Source: Rhodanobacter sp. C05
Lineage (GTDB): Bacteria > Pseudomonadota > Gammaproteobacteria > Xanthomonadales > Rhodanobacteraceae
NCBI RefSeq assembly: GCF_002001165.1
Contig: NZ_MUNQ01000022.1
Coordinates: 53,438 to 117,437, forward strand
Length of the DNA stretch: 64,000 nt
Direction of reading: 5' to 3'
Shown here one piece after another: positions 52,118 through 60,394 of this stretch. Numbering within the stretch: the stretch's first letter is position 1; each line of letters opens with the position of its first letter. Under the pieces are notes generated by a model that was not told where the DNA came from, did not search any database, and was given only the letters and a program-made list of their open reading frames with translations. A program made the translations under genes and the position numbers.

Positions 52118-54709
52118 CTAGTTCCAGGGATTGGCAGGCTGATCGTTGATCGCCGTCCAGAACCGCGTGGTGCCGGCAGGGATCGCGCCGTAGCCCCAAT
52201 AGCTCCAGCCGCCGCCGCCGTCGTGGAACTCCGCCATCCGCCAGCCACTGCCGAAAGTGACGGAGCATTTGCCGTCCGCCACCGCGCGGCTGGTCAGTTG
52301 CGATCCCGGTACCGCCCCGGTGAACGCCAAATTGCCGCTTGCCCAGCCATCGGAGGAATCGGTGGTGATGCCGGCAGGAAGTGCGCTACCGGTCACGTCG
52401 ATGCACAGGATGGGCAAAGACACGCTGGGAGACGTATCCCCGCTATACGGATTGGTGGTGTTGTCGCGCCCGACATGAATCACCGTGGATGTCCTCCCCG
52501 TCCAGGTCATCGCCTTTCCAGTCGTCGTATTCCACGGGTTGGCCGGCTGGTCGTTGATGGCGACCCAGAAACGGCCCAGGCCGCCGGGAGTCTTGCCGTA
52601 GCTCCAATAACTCCAGCCGCCGCCGCCATCGTGGAACTCGGCCATGCGCCAGCCGCTGCCGAACGCGCTGGCGCACTTGCCATCCGCCACCGCCCGGCTG
52701 GTCAGCTGCGATCCCGGCGTCGCCCCGGTGAACGCGACCGTACCGCCCGTCCAGCCATCGTAGTAATCGGTGGTGATGCCGTAGGGCAGCGTGCTGCTGC
52801 CAATACTGACGCACATGATAGGCAGCGCCGTGCCTGTCGCAGTATCCCCGCTGTAGGGATTGGTGGTGCTGTCGTTGCCTACGTGGACCAGGCCCGCCGT
52901 GTTGGCTGGAAAGAAGCTGGTCCAGGTCATGCCCAGATGGGTAGCACCGCCGGAGCCGCCCGAAACGAAGCCCGGATTGGAGGCGATGAAAGCCTTGGCG
53001 CCCTGGATGTCGAAGCTGCCCCAACCCGTCGCATCGTCGCGTCCCGCGGCGGCTGTGTAATAGCCGTTGCTGCCGGTCGTCACGTCGTGGAAAGGAAACG
53101 TGCTGGCATACGCGTACAGCGATGGCGGGGCGAAACCCAGCGCATTGCTGTTGGCCGTCTCCAGCCGCGCCCAGGCACCGACGAACAACGGTGAGGCCAG
53201 GCTGGTGCCGCCATTGGCATAGTAGCCCGACGAAGGAATTCCCGACCCGGAGCTGGCCGTGAAGTAGGCGACGATCGGCGTATTCGTCCAGTCCGCGTCG
53301 AAGGCGAGATCCGGCAATTGCCGATAGGAACCAGACAGCGAACTCTGCCAGGTGGGCTTGGCCTCATGCGCGCTGATGCCGCCACCGCTGTACGCCCAGG
53401 ACGACTCGGAAATGTAGCTGTCCGCAGTGCTGGTGTTCAAGGTCGTGCCGCCAACCGTCACGACATAGGGCGAAGAAGCCGGATACCCGACGCCCAGGGT
53501 GGTGCCATAGCTGCCGTTGCTGGAAGCACCGCAGGCATAGGCGCCGTTGTCGCCGCTGGCCGCGGAAAAGGTCTGGCCCTGGGCGACGCCCAGCTGAAAT
53601 GCGGAGTCCGCCCAGCCGGTGCTGGAGTCTTCGCAGCCGGGCCAGCCCCACGACATGTTGATGACCTTGGCCGTGTTGTCGCTGATCACGCGATTGATCG
53701 TCTGCAGCATCAGGCCCTGGTCTTCGTCGCCGCCCGCCGTGTAGAAGATCAGCTTCTGCACGCCGCCGCTGATGCCGACGATGGCCTGCGCATCCATGCC
53801 CCACTCGCCCTGGCCGGAATCGTCGCCATTGTCGCCGCCGAGGATCACCACCTGGGTCGGCACAGCGGCAAGGCCTTGGCCGCTCTCCATCTGCGCCAGA
53901 TCGTTGACCGAATTGGTCATGCTGCCCCAGCCAATGAGGGCCGCGGTCGTATTGGTCGCAGCGGATGCGCTACCCGCGTCGTACACGGTGGCGAATTCCT
54001 GGGGATAGTAGCCGTGCGCATTGGGATTGCCGTCGGGGCTGGTGACGATGTGGTAGCCCGGGCGCGGGTTCGAAGTCGCTACAGGTTGCATCCGGCCATG
54101 CCAGGAGAATGTCTGCGCATGATCGAGCGTCTGCAGGCCAAGTACGCGGTCGACCGTATCGCTCAGCGCGGTGGGCACTTGTACATCGAGGATGTTGGCG
54201 ATGCCGGCGCGTCCACCGCGACTGAAGTGGCCGATCTGCGTGCGAAACGCCGAGCGCGCATTGCCGACGGTGCCGTCTGCAGTGACCAGCATGCGGTTCG
54301 GCGCGATCCTGACGTTCGTGTAGCCCTGTTGCCGCAGGTAGTCCGCCACCGCTTGGGCCTGTGGCTCGGTCGGCGCAAATGCGGCGGTGGTCTGCACACT
54401 GCTGAGGAACTGGTGATAAGCCGGACTGCCCGGTCGATGCAGCTCGCGAACGAAGCTGTCCAGTACGTCCTTGTTGCGCAATTTCAGTGCCACCGTGATC
54501 GAGACCGGTTCCTGATCTGCCGCCAGGCCGCCGAAGGTGGCATTGCCGGTCGCGACGGCGTGCGTTTGCGTCGTCGCCCATGCGGCCGTGCCCGGTGCCT
54601 GCGCCGACACCTCGTACGTCACGGCTTGCGCACCGAGCGCAAGCATCAACGCGACCGCCAACCGCGATCGTACCGAAGCTGGCGTCAAGGCATGTTTCAG
54701 TCTATTCAT
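52118..54709 (-). CDS. Secreted S53 (sedolisin/xanthomonalisin-like) peptidase with two C-terminal repeats
   Basis: 863 residues from ATG 54709 (TAAGGGAG upstream; TTG 54715 also possible) with a signal peptide (LAVALMLALGAQAV). The pro-domain (LDSFVRELHRPGSPAYHQFL, about 70-195) precedes the catalytic domain with the sedolisin Glu-Asp-Ser set: E302 and D306 in GQGEWGMDAQ, oxyanion D387 in AASGDNGA, and S503 in GGTSLASP. GWGSFDIQ (calcium-site end) follows. The last 255 residues are two tandem copies of about 115 residues (HVGxDxTTNPYSGDT ... DGGGGWSYW) not typical of the family, perhaps substrate or wall binding. An acid-active, pro-processed extracellular endopeptidase. Confidence 0.93.
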   Translation of the reverse strand: MNRLKHALTPASVRSRLAVALMLALGAQAVTYEVSAQAPGTAAWATTQTHAVATGNATFGGLAADQEPVSITVALKLRNKDVLDSFVRELHRPGSPAYHQFLSSVQTTAAFAPTEPQAQAVADYLRQQGYTNVRIAPNRMLVTADGTVGNARSAFRTQIGHFSRGGRAGIANILDVQVPTALSDTVDRVLGLQTLDHAQTFSWHGRMQPVATSNPRPGYHIVTSPDGNPNAHGYYPQEFATVYDAGSASAATNTTAALIGWGSMTNSVNDLAQMESGQGLAAVPTQVVILGGDNGDDSGQGEWGMDAQAIVGISGGVQKLIFYTAGGDEDQGLMLQTINRVISDNTAKVINMSWGWPGCEDSSTGWADSAFQLGVAQGQTFSAASGDNGAYACGASSNGSYGTTLGVGYPASSPYVVTVGGTTLNTSTADSYISESSWAYSGGGISAHEAKPTWQSSLSGSYRQLPDLAFDADWTNTPIVAYFTASSGSGIPSSGYYANGGTSLASPLFVGAWARLETANSNALGFAPPSLYAYASTFPFHDVTTGSNGYYTAAAGRDDATGWGSFDIQGAKAFIASNPGFVSGGSGGATHLGMTWTSFFPANTAGLVHVGNDSTTNPYSGDTATGTALPIMCVSIGSSTLPYGITTDYYDGWTGGTVAFTGATPGSQLTSRAVADGKCASAFGSGWRMAEFHDGGGGWSYWSYGKTPGGLGRFWVAINDQPANPWNTTTGKAMTWTGRTSTVIHVGRDNTTNPYSGDTSPSVSLPILCIDVTGSALPAGITTDSSDGWASGNLAFTGAVPGSQLTSRAVADGKCSVTFGSGWRMAEFHDGGGGWSYWGYGAIPAGTTRFWTAINDQPANPWN

Positions 54710-54772
54710 GGCCAAATACTCCCTTATTTGCTATTTGCGAATAATCGGATATGGCGACATTGCGTCGCCCGC

Positions 54773-54994
54773 TTATTGCCATCGAACATCGCTCGCGGCG
54801 CCTTGCGGCAACGATTTTCCGTATGAGAGACCGATGTTCTCGCCGAACGGATGCGCACCCAGCTGCTGGATGTCCCGATCCACCTTGATCAGCTTCTTGT
54901 ATTCGTCTTCCGGGGTGACCGACCGTGCGCGGCACAGCGCCCCAAACGAGAACAGCAGCATTGCTGACAGGCAGATCCCTTGCCAAACACGCAT
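54773..54994 (-). pseudogene. N-terminal remnant of an RHS-repeat protein
   Basis: 73 codons with a good ribosome binding site (AAGGGGAA) and a signal peptide (LSAMLLFSFGALCRA), then VTPEDEYKKLIKVDRDIQQL and GAHPFGENIGLSYGK. That is how many Xanthomonadales RHS-repeat proteins begin (from memory), where the text continues with the first repeat; here it switches to SLPQGAASDVRWQ and stops. The thousand-residue body is absent. It may still be translated as a small secreted peptide. Confidence 0.55.
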
Positions 54995-55179
54995 CCATGT
55001 TCCCCTTCACCTGGCATTGCGCTCAGGTTGTGGGTCGGAGATTCCGACTCAGGTGGATCCATTGTCAACGAGCAAGTTCTTGCGGGCTGTCTGAGGCCGG
55101 AACTGGAACGTACACGGTGGGACTGATCACGGCCGGAACCCTGATCGTGGTCGATCGGAACCGATGATCGGCTTGACCG

Positions 55180-55281
55180 AACCTCGCCGCCCATGTCGAC
55201 CGCGGCGAAGCGCGGGCCGCCTTCAAGCGTGCTTTCGCCGCGCAATGGGCGGTGTTTACTGGCCAGCCTTCGACCGGCTGA
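55180..55281 (+). pseudogene. C-terminal remnant of a glutathione S-transferase gene
   Basis: The frame reads NLAAHVDRGEARAAFKRAFAAQ, cut here as AAHVDRGEARAAF then KRAFAAQWAVFTGQPSTG and a stop. It matches the end of the intact GST at 36092 (AAYVARGEARAAFKRAFAAQ) almost residue for residue. No start or front half exists upstream. It marks a deletion in the 54995-55369 gap, which also holds a GTGAACTTG-type repeat fragment at 55346-55363. Confidence 0.7.
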
Positions 55282-55369
55282 TAAAGGGCCGCTCCGGGCC
55301 TGGATTCAGCGAATCCAACACGGGGGTCAACTGCCGCGCGTTGCCAAGTGAACTTGCCCCTGTGTTGCC

Positions 55370-55921
55370 CTACTCCGCCGCTTCGGGCGCGCCCATGCTG
55401 CCCTTGCTGTACATCCCGGAGCGATCGAAGCAGCAGGCATGGCGTTTGCCGCACGCAAGCTTGTCGCAAGCGGTGGCGATGCGCTTGCCGCGCGTCTCCG
55501 CCTTCTTGCCGGAGGTGATCCAGTGGATCCAGTCGCGTCGCGCCACCGGCGTGATGTCGGCCCATGTCGCCTTGGCGTCCGCGTTGGACGCCAGCGCCTT
55601 GCGCAGATCGACGGGCACCTTGGGTTCGGGCTCCTTCTCCACCGGCGCGATCTCCAGCGCGACGCTGTCGCCGGCGGCGACACCGGCGGCCTCGCGCAAG
55701 GCCTTGTCGATCTTGAGCCAGTGACTGCCGTGGCCGTCCGGTTCCAGCGTGGCCTGGAAGGGCTGGTCTTCAAAGCTGCCCTCGACGGTGACCATGCTCC
55801 GCGTCGGCAGCTTCGCGCTCGCAACCACAGGCAGCACCAGGAAGGTCCACGCCGCGCCCTTGGGCGTCGCGGGACGCGACAGCTTCGCCTTGAACTTGAT
55901 CACCGCGGTGGGTTTGGCCAT
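55370..55921 (-). CDS. YdeI/DUF1905-type protein (OmpD-associated family)
   Basis: 183 residues. The N-terminal half is a DUF1905 beta barrel (AVIKFKAKLSRP ... GAAWTFLVLPVVASAKLPTR, DQPFQATLEPDGHGSHWLKI); the C-terminal half reads DLRKALASNADAKATWADITPVARRDWIHWITSGKKAETR (in parts), the bacteriocin-protection/YdeI-like module. Cytosolic; the family is linked to stress and peptide tolerance in a few species. The C-terminal Cys-rich tail (TACDKLACGKRHACCF) is unusual. Confidence 0.88.
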   Translation of the reverse strand: MAKPTAVIKFKAKLSRPATPKGAAWTFLVLPVVASAKLPTRSMVTVEGSFEDQPFQATLEPDGHGSHWLKIDKALREAAGVAAGDSVALEIAPVEKEPEPKVPVDLRKALASNADAKATWADITPVARRDWIHWITSGKKAETRGKRIATACDKLACGKRHACCFDRSGMYSKGSMGAPEAAE

Positions 55922-56016
55922 GGCGGAACGGTAGCACCGGTCGCCGTGATCCGTGTTCGCGCCGCGTGCTGATCGTTTACATGATTCGCAAAGGGCCTCG
56001 CCCAGGAGCGGGAGGC

Positions 56017-56112
56017 GAGTTCACTTTCGCGCCCTTAACCAAGCGAACCCGACCACGTTTTGACTCGGTCCCCGACACCTTTTTTCGTTTCCCCAATTAC
56101 CCCGTCCCCTTA
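56017..56112. repeat. Composite repeat at the end of the aspartyl protease gene
   Basis: GAGTTCACTTTCGCGCC, then AAGCGAACCCGACC, then GTCCCCGACACCTTTTTTC and finally ATTACCCCGTCCCCTTA. These are pieces of the GTGAACCTG, CCCTGACACC and GGGACGGxGGTAATT families in a row. The TAA stop of the protease (56110-56112) lies in the final CCCCTTA. Confidence 0.65.
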
Positions 56113-57990
56113 TCGCAATGCGTGAACGGGCATGCGATCCGCCAGCACCAAATCCGCGGTCAGCACCTTGCCATTGCGCTGGAATGCGACAGCGACATGC
56201 GTGCCGGAGGGAAGCTCGCGCCATTGCCGACGCCAGTCGGTCAACGATTTTGTGGACACAGCCGCATGATCGATCGCGGTAACGCGGTCACCCGCACGCA
56301 GGCCAGAATGCTCGGCGGCGCTTCCCTGTGCGACATCAACAATCTTCAATGCATCACCATCGGCGAACAGCCACAGTCCACTGCGATCGAAAAGGTCGGG
56401 TTTGCCGAAATCGGCGTTCGGTGAGAGGTACATCTTCCGGTTCGCGTAATCGAACGTCACCGTGAAGCGATGCAAGACACCACCCCCAAGATTGCCGGCG
56501 ACATTCGGATCGCTGAATGCGCCCTTGTCGCTGATGGAGAGGTCGCCGGCGATGTCTTTGACAGCGAGGGCACCGAGCTTCAACGTGCCGAAACGCGCCG
56601 GACGCCCGCGCGCCGCGCCGCCGACACCCCAGCCGATGACCGCTTCGGGCGAGGCGGCATATTTCGCGGCCAGGCCGTGTGCGCGCACGAAGGGCGAGCT
56701 CAACGTGAGGGAATCGCGCGAGCCGGTATCGACGGTGAGCACGACAGGCATGCCATCGAGCTCGCCCGAAATCTCCGGGATCGTGCCAGCGAGCTTGAAG
56801 TCCAGCGCTGTCGCATCCACTGGCGGCTTGAATTTCTTCGGATCGACCAAGGTCAGCACCTTGTTCGCATAGTCGATCTGTACATCGAAGCGGCGGAACA
56901 TCTCGTAACCGACCAGGCCGTCGATCGGCACGCCCTCGATCTGCGGCAGATTGCCCAGGTCGATCACGTAGAACATCGGATCGGAAAGCGTTGCCGCGCC
57001 CACACGCACCTGCTTTCCGCGCGCGAAGGCCAGATCCGTCGGATTCTCGCCCGCACCACTGGCCGCCATGCGGCCGGCGCTGGCGAGTCCGAATTTCTTC
57101 GCCGCCACGGGCGTCAGCAGGCTGATGCCGCCGGTATCGACGAGGAATCGTGCCGGCTTGCCATCGACAGCCCCATCCACATAGATGTGATTGTTGGCCA
57201 GCTCGAACGGTACTTTGCTGATGCCGCTCGCGTTGTCGATATGCGCAGTCGCAGCCATCGAAGGCACCGCGAAATCGCGGTCGGCGACCGCGACGTTCGT
57301 GTCGATGCGATCGAACTGCACTTCGTGGTGATTGCGCGGATCGGTACGGCCGGCGGCATCGGTCTGGTCGTCGGCGATGTGGAATGGCAGGCGGACGCCG
57401 TCGACATTGCGGTAGTCATCGAACGTCGTCGTGAGCGTGTCCCCGCCCATCTTTCGCACACTGCGCGCCAGCAGGCCGGTGTCGGCCGCAAACCAGAGCA
57501 TCGCCGGATTGCCACCATCCGGTGTCGCGTCGACGACGTTGTACTGTTTGCCGTTGATCTCATGCGTTTCCACCTTGCCGTACGTCGCGTGGCCGCGCTT
57601 CGGATACCAGAATGCGGACGCGTTCATCCATGCATCGGTATGTGCGCTGCGTACGGCATCAGGGTCGTCGAGTACCGCAACTTCGCCACCGGGAGAACGC
57701 GACCACGCATGTGTGCCGTCGTAGCCATCGGCCCCATCGATCGGGCCGATCGTGTAGCTGTCGCTGGAACGGCCGGTCAGCAGATCCTCGGTCTGATGGA
57801 ATTTGCCCTTGAGGCCACCCGCGCTGAGGCTGCCTGCGCTTTGCAGCGAATGCAGACTGTCCCAACGCGCGCCGCCGCTCGCGGCCTTGTAACGTGCGAA
57901 CACCGCGTTTGCATCCTCGCCCTGCGCCGCTGTCGCGAGCAACAGCGCGATCGCGCCGGTCAGCACCGATACCACCATTCTTCTGGTCAT
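56110..57990 (-). CDS. Secreted double aspartyl (retropepsin-like) protease with PDZ domain
   Basis: 626 residues from ATG 57990 (GGAGACGG upstream) with a signal peptide (MVVSVLTGAIALLLATAAQG). The first 210 residues are a beta-rich outer-membrane-lipoprotein-like domain (YKAASGGARWDSLHSLQS, WFAADTGLLARSVRKMGGD). Two aspartyl protease lobes follow, each with a DTG: FLVDTGGISLLTP and VLTVDTGSRDSLTL. The C-terminal 90 residues are a PDZ domain (VDVAQGSAAEHSGLRAGDRVTAIDH). Two DTG lobes in one chain mean it can form an active site without dimerising. Divergent from an ArsR-type regulator at 58082. Confidence 0.88.
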   Translation of the reverse strand: MTRRMVVSVLTGAIALLLATAAQGEDANAVFARYKAASGGARWDSLHSLQSAGSLSAGGLKGKFHQTEDLLTGRSSDSYTIGPIDGADGYDGTHAWSRSPGGEVAVLDDPDAVRSAHTDAWMNASAFWYPKRGHATYGKVETHEINGKQYNVVDATPDGGNPAMLWFAADTGLLARSVRKMGGDTLTTTFDDYRNVDGVRLPFHIADDQTDAAGRTDPRNHHEVQFDRIDTNVAVADRDFAVPSMAATAHIDNASGISKVPFELANNHIYVDGAVDGKPARFLVDTGGISLLTPVAAKKFGLASAGRMAASGAGENPTDLAFARGKQVRVGAATLSDPMFYVIDLGNLPQIEGVPIDGLVGYEMFRRFDVQIDYANKVLTLVDPKKFKPPVDATALDFKLAGTIPEISGELDGMPVVLTVDTGSRDSLTLSSPFVRAHGLAAKYAASPEAVIGWGVGGAARGRPARFGTLKLGALAVKDIAGDLSISDKGAFSDPNVAGNLGGGVLHRFTVTFDYANRKMYLSPNADFGKPDLFDRSGLWLFADGDALKIVDVAQGSAAEHSGLRAGDRVTAIDHAAVSTKSLTDWRRQWRELPSGTHVAVAFQRNGKVLTADLVLADRMPVHALR

Positions 57991-58040
57991 GTCCGTCTCC
58001 GTCACAGGGTGGTCGGCCGCTTGTGCGGCGGCAGGCTTCA

Positions 58041-58064
58041 TTGAATAATTCATCATAATTTCAA
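58041..58064. promoter_or_regulatory. Operator candidate between protease and ArsR genes
   Basis: A 24-bp AT-rich dyad, TTGAA at the left end and TTCAA at the right, with TGAATAATTCA (58042-58052) as a perfect inner palindrome. It lies in the 91-bp divergent gap next to a -10-like CATAAT (58054-58059), so the ArsR protein may bind here and repress both genes. Confidence 0.5.
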
Positions 58065-58081
58065 CAAAGACAACCCAACCG

Positions 58082-58735
58082 ATGGCACAGAAAAAGGCGA
58101 CGAGCGGCATCGTCGAGGATGCGAAAAGGATCGCGGTGCTGTCGACCCCGATCCGCATCGAGCTCGTCACCGCGATCCAGGCGTTGGGCGGCGTAGCGAC
58201 GGTGGCTGAGCTCGCGATGCAGCTCGGCCGATCCGCCGACGGGCTTTACTACCATCTGCGCACGCTTGTGCGCGGCGGTTTGCTGGAGGAAATCATCGAT
58301 GCCGACGCGCGCCGCTATCGCCTGGTAACGCCCCCCGGAGAACGCATGCGCCTGCGCTACAAACCCGGCGCGACCGCGAATGCGAAAGCCGTTGCGCGCG
58401 TCGCCGCCAGCATGTCGCGACTCGCGCAGCGCGATTTCGTGCGGGCGCTGGCCCATTCCGACACGATCGTCGAAGGGCCAGCACGCGAACTATGGGTGGC
58501 ACGACTTCGCGGCTGGGCCGATCCCGACGATCTGCTGGAAGTGAACCGCCTGCTGCAGCGCCTGTCCGACTTGCTGCTTGGCACGCGCCCAAAGCCGGAC
58601 GGCAAGCTCGTCGCATTCCACTGGATCCTCGCGCCTATCGACGCGAAACCCGCACGGCGCGACGCACCGGCCGATTCGGCGCGTCGCCGATCGCCGACAG
58701 ATGGCGCGACGCACCCCAAAAAGGGACGGAGGTAA
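58082..58735 (+). CDS. ArsR-like helix-turn-helix regulator
   Basis: 217 residues. Winged helix: VEDAKRIAVLSTPIRIELVTAI, VATVAELAMQLGRSADGLYYHL, LLEEIIDADARRYRLVTP. The C-terminal half is helical with an Arg/Lys-rich end; the last codons (KKGRR and the TAA) come from the GGGACGGAGGTAATT repeat that starts at 58721. Divergent from the double aspartyl protease gene, its likely target. Confidence 0.85.
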   Translation: MAQKKATSGIVEDAKRIAVLSTPIRIELVTAIQALGGVATVAELAMQLGRSADGLYYHLRTLVRGGLLEEIIDADARRYRLVTPPGERMRLRYKPGATANAKAVARVAASMSRLAQRDFVRALAHSDTIVEGPARELWVARLRGWADPDDLLEVNRLLQRLSDLLLGTRPKPDGKLVAFHWILAPIDAKPARRDAPADSARRRSPTDGATHPKKGRR

Positions 58736-58754
58736 TTACCCGAATTTGATTACC
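58721..58754. repeat. GGGACGGAGGTAATT repeat shared by two gene ends
   Basis: AAGGGACGGAGGTAATTACC followed by CGAATTTGATTACC. It supplies the last codons and stop of the ArsR gene (58735) and the stop of the convergent MmyB-type gene (58736), so both coding ends lie inside one repeat. Confidence 0.7.
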
Positions 58755-59593
58755 GGAGGCTTCTTCGCACCAGCCATCAGCTCGCGATGCTGCGCATCGG
58801 TCCGATCGTCCGCCGGATACATGCACTCGATGCGCAACTCCTGCGTCGCGATAGTCTGTGGCGTGCCGACCGTGGTCACCATCGAAAAATAGTTGAGCGT
58901 GCGGCCGTCCCTGACGAAGCTCAGCGGGATCATCGGCAGCGTCGGTTCCGGTATCGCCGCGTCGGCCGGCTTCAGGGCATCCTCCACGTCGGGGTAGGCC
59001 ACCAGCGTGGTGAGCAGATCCCGGGTGCGTTCGTCGATCACCTGCCCCACCGACTCGCGGTGCACGCGCTGGATCAGGCTCTTCGCGGTGCGATCCCAGT
59101 GCGTGATGAACGGGCGCAAGCCAGCAGGATCGAACATCAGCTGCAGCAGGTTGCGTGGCTTCGGTCGCGCCTCGAGATCGATGAACATGTTGAAGAAACG
59201 CGGTGCCGACGCGTTTGTCATGAACACGTTCCAGTAGCGGTCCATCACCACCGCGGGAAACGGCTCGTGCTGGCGCAGCACACGCTCCAGCGCGGCGTTC
59301 ACGCTCTTCATCTCATCGGCGTTCCAGGCATCCTCGCCGTAGATCGGCGCGAAACCCGCGGCCAGCAGCAGGCGATTGCGATCGCGAAACGGCACTTCCA
59401 GCCCCTGCGCGATATTCATCAGGGTCTGCCGGCTCGGCGCGCTGCGGCCGCTCTCGATGAAGCTGAGGTGGCGCTGTGACACGCCGGTATCCAGCGACAA
59501 TTCGATCTGGCTCTTGCCGCGTGTGCCGCGCCAGTAACGAAGCAATTCGCCCAGTTCGCCGCCGACGGCAGCTTCAGTGGGTCGGGTGGTCAT
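58736..59593 (-). CDS. MmyB-type XRE transcriptional regulator
   Basis: 285 residues. HTH at the front (GELLRYWRGTRGKSQIELSL, GVSQRHLSFIESGRSAPSRQTL), then the MmyB ligand domain: VMDRYWNVFMTNASAPRFFNMF, NLLQLMFDPAGLRPFITHW, LVAYPDVEDAL. The domain is thought to bind fatty acids or similar small molecules. It follows a SnoaL-like gene on the same strand with a long perfect hairpin between them; regulators of this type often control such neighbours. Confidence 0.93.
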   Translation of the reverse strand: MTTRPTEAAVGGELGELLRYWRGTRGKSQIELSLDTGVSQRHLSFIESGRSAPSRQTLMNIAQGLEVPFRDRNRLLLAAGFAPIYGEDAWNADEMKSVNAALERVLRQHEPFPAVVMDRYWNVFMTNASAPRFFNMFIDLEARPKPRNLLQLMFDPAGLRPFITHWDRTAKSLIQRVHRESVGQVIDERTRDLLTTLVAYPDVEDALKPADAAIPEPTLPMIPLSFVRDGRTLNYFSMVTTVGTPQTIATQELRIECMYPADDRTDAQHRELMAGAKKPPVIKFG

Positions 59594-59631
59594 GCGATAT
59601 CACCTGGGTTGTCCGTTCAAAGGAATCAACA

Positions 59632-59703
59632 CGGAGGATCATGCGACGCCCGGGGGCGTGTATTCGGTTCCCGGCACGCATCCTGGCGTCGCATGATCCT
59701 CCG
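59632..59703. repeat. Perfect 19-bp inverted repeat between SnoaL and MmyB genes
   Basis: The arms 59632-59650 and 59685-59703 are perfect reverse complements (core GGATCATGCGACGCC) with a 34-nt loop that can pair again (GCGTG / CACGC). It lies 7 nt after the SnoaL stop and 38 nt before the MmyB start. It may be a terminator/attenuator or a mobile-element scar. Confidence 0.75.
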
Positions 59704-59710
59704 CGTTGCA

Positions 59711-60100
59711 TCAGAACTCGATCGGACCGACCGAACCGAGCCAGCGACGGACCTTGGCGGGATCCTTCTCGTCCATGTAGAAAAAGTGCGCCATCGCAGG
59801 CCGTACGACCGGTAGCGCCGGATCGTCGAAGGTCATCCGCACCTTGCCATGGAACACCTTGAGCGAGCCACCGTCCCAGTACTCCACGACATCGTGGTGT
59901 GCGGTGAAGCCGCGATCGATGAACTGGCGAAGGTTCTCGCGGATGGCGTCGCGGCCGTGCCAATCGGCCACGCCGAGGTTGCAGACGGCATCGTGCGCGA
60001 AGCAGTCGAAGCCCTTGCCGAAGGTCTTGTCGTCGATCTCCTTCCAGAAATCGAGCAGCCACTGAGGCGGGTCTTTGCGGGTGAAAGTCATCGTGGTCAT
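59711..60100 (-). CDS. SnoaL-like (NTF2 fold) protein
   Basis: 129 residues from ATG 60100 with AGGAGAG upstream. FTRKDPPQWLLDFWKEIDDKTFGKGFDCF (in parts), DAVCNLGVADWHGRDAIRENLRQFIDRGF and VEYWDGGSLKVFHGKVRMTF are typical of polyketide-cyclase-like/ketosteroid-isomerase NTF2 proteins. Small cytosolic ligand binder or isomerase, probably regulated by the MmyB-type protein encoded downstream. Confidence 0.85.
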   Translation of the reverse strand: MTTMTFTRKDPPQWLLDFWKEIDDKTFGKGFDCFAHDAVCNLGVADWHGRDAIRENLRQFIDRGFTAHHDVVEYWDGGSLKVFHGKVRMTFDDPALPVVRPAMAHFFYMDEKDPAKVRRWLGSVGPIEF

Positions 60101-60282
60101 CGCATCTCTCCTGAGCATCTGGATGGGCACCCGACAAGGTGCCTGGAGTTACCCGAATGTCAGTCGATGCGCATCGTTTCGTCGGGCGTGGCGCCACTAT
60201 CGGCGACATGCCGCCCGCCAGCAATGACGTGCGAGGTAATAGCGACGCGTCAAAATCCTTGCTGGCCGTCAAAACAAAAAAT

Positions 60283-60333
60283 GGTGTCAGGGACGATTCA
60301 AGAGCTGCCGATAATTGTCCGTGACACCTTTTT
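60283..60333 (+). repeat. GTGTCAGGGAC hairpin followed by a T run
   Basis: GGTGTCAGGGAC (60283-60294) and GTCCGTGACACC (60317-60328), 11 of 12 paired, then TTTTT (60329-60333). The unit has the form of a terminator and could act as one. Related pieces lie at 30457, 50276 and 60505. Confidence 0.7.
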
Positions 60334-60394
60334 CTCAGCTGCGCTGCGGGATGCGCTCCTGAAGTAAGCGCCACGCGTTTCTCGTCCAGACCTG

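Noticed and set aside
53318..54826. 502-codon plus-strand frame opposite the S53 peptidase
   Set aside because: The peptidase has all catalytic residues; the antisense reading has no domain and ends in an unrelated gap.
56470..58044. 524-codon plus-strand frame opposite the aspartyl protease
   Set aside because: Antisense of a gene with two DTG motifs and PDZ; composition (Arg/His/Val-rich) is typical of a shadow frame.
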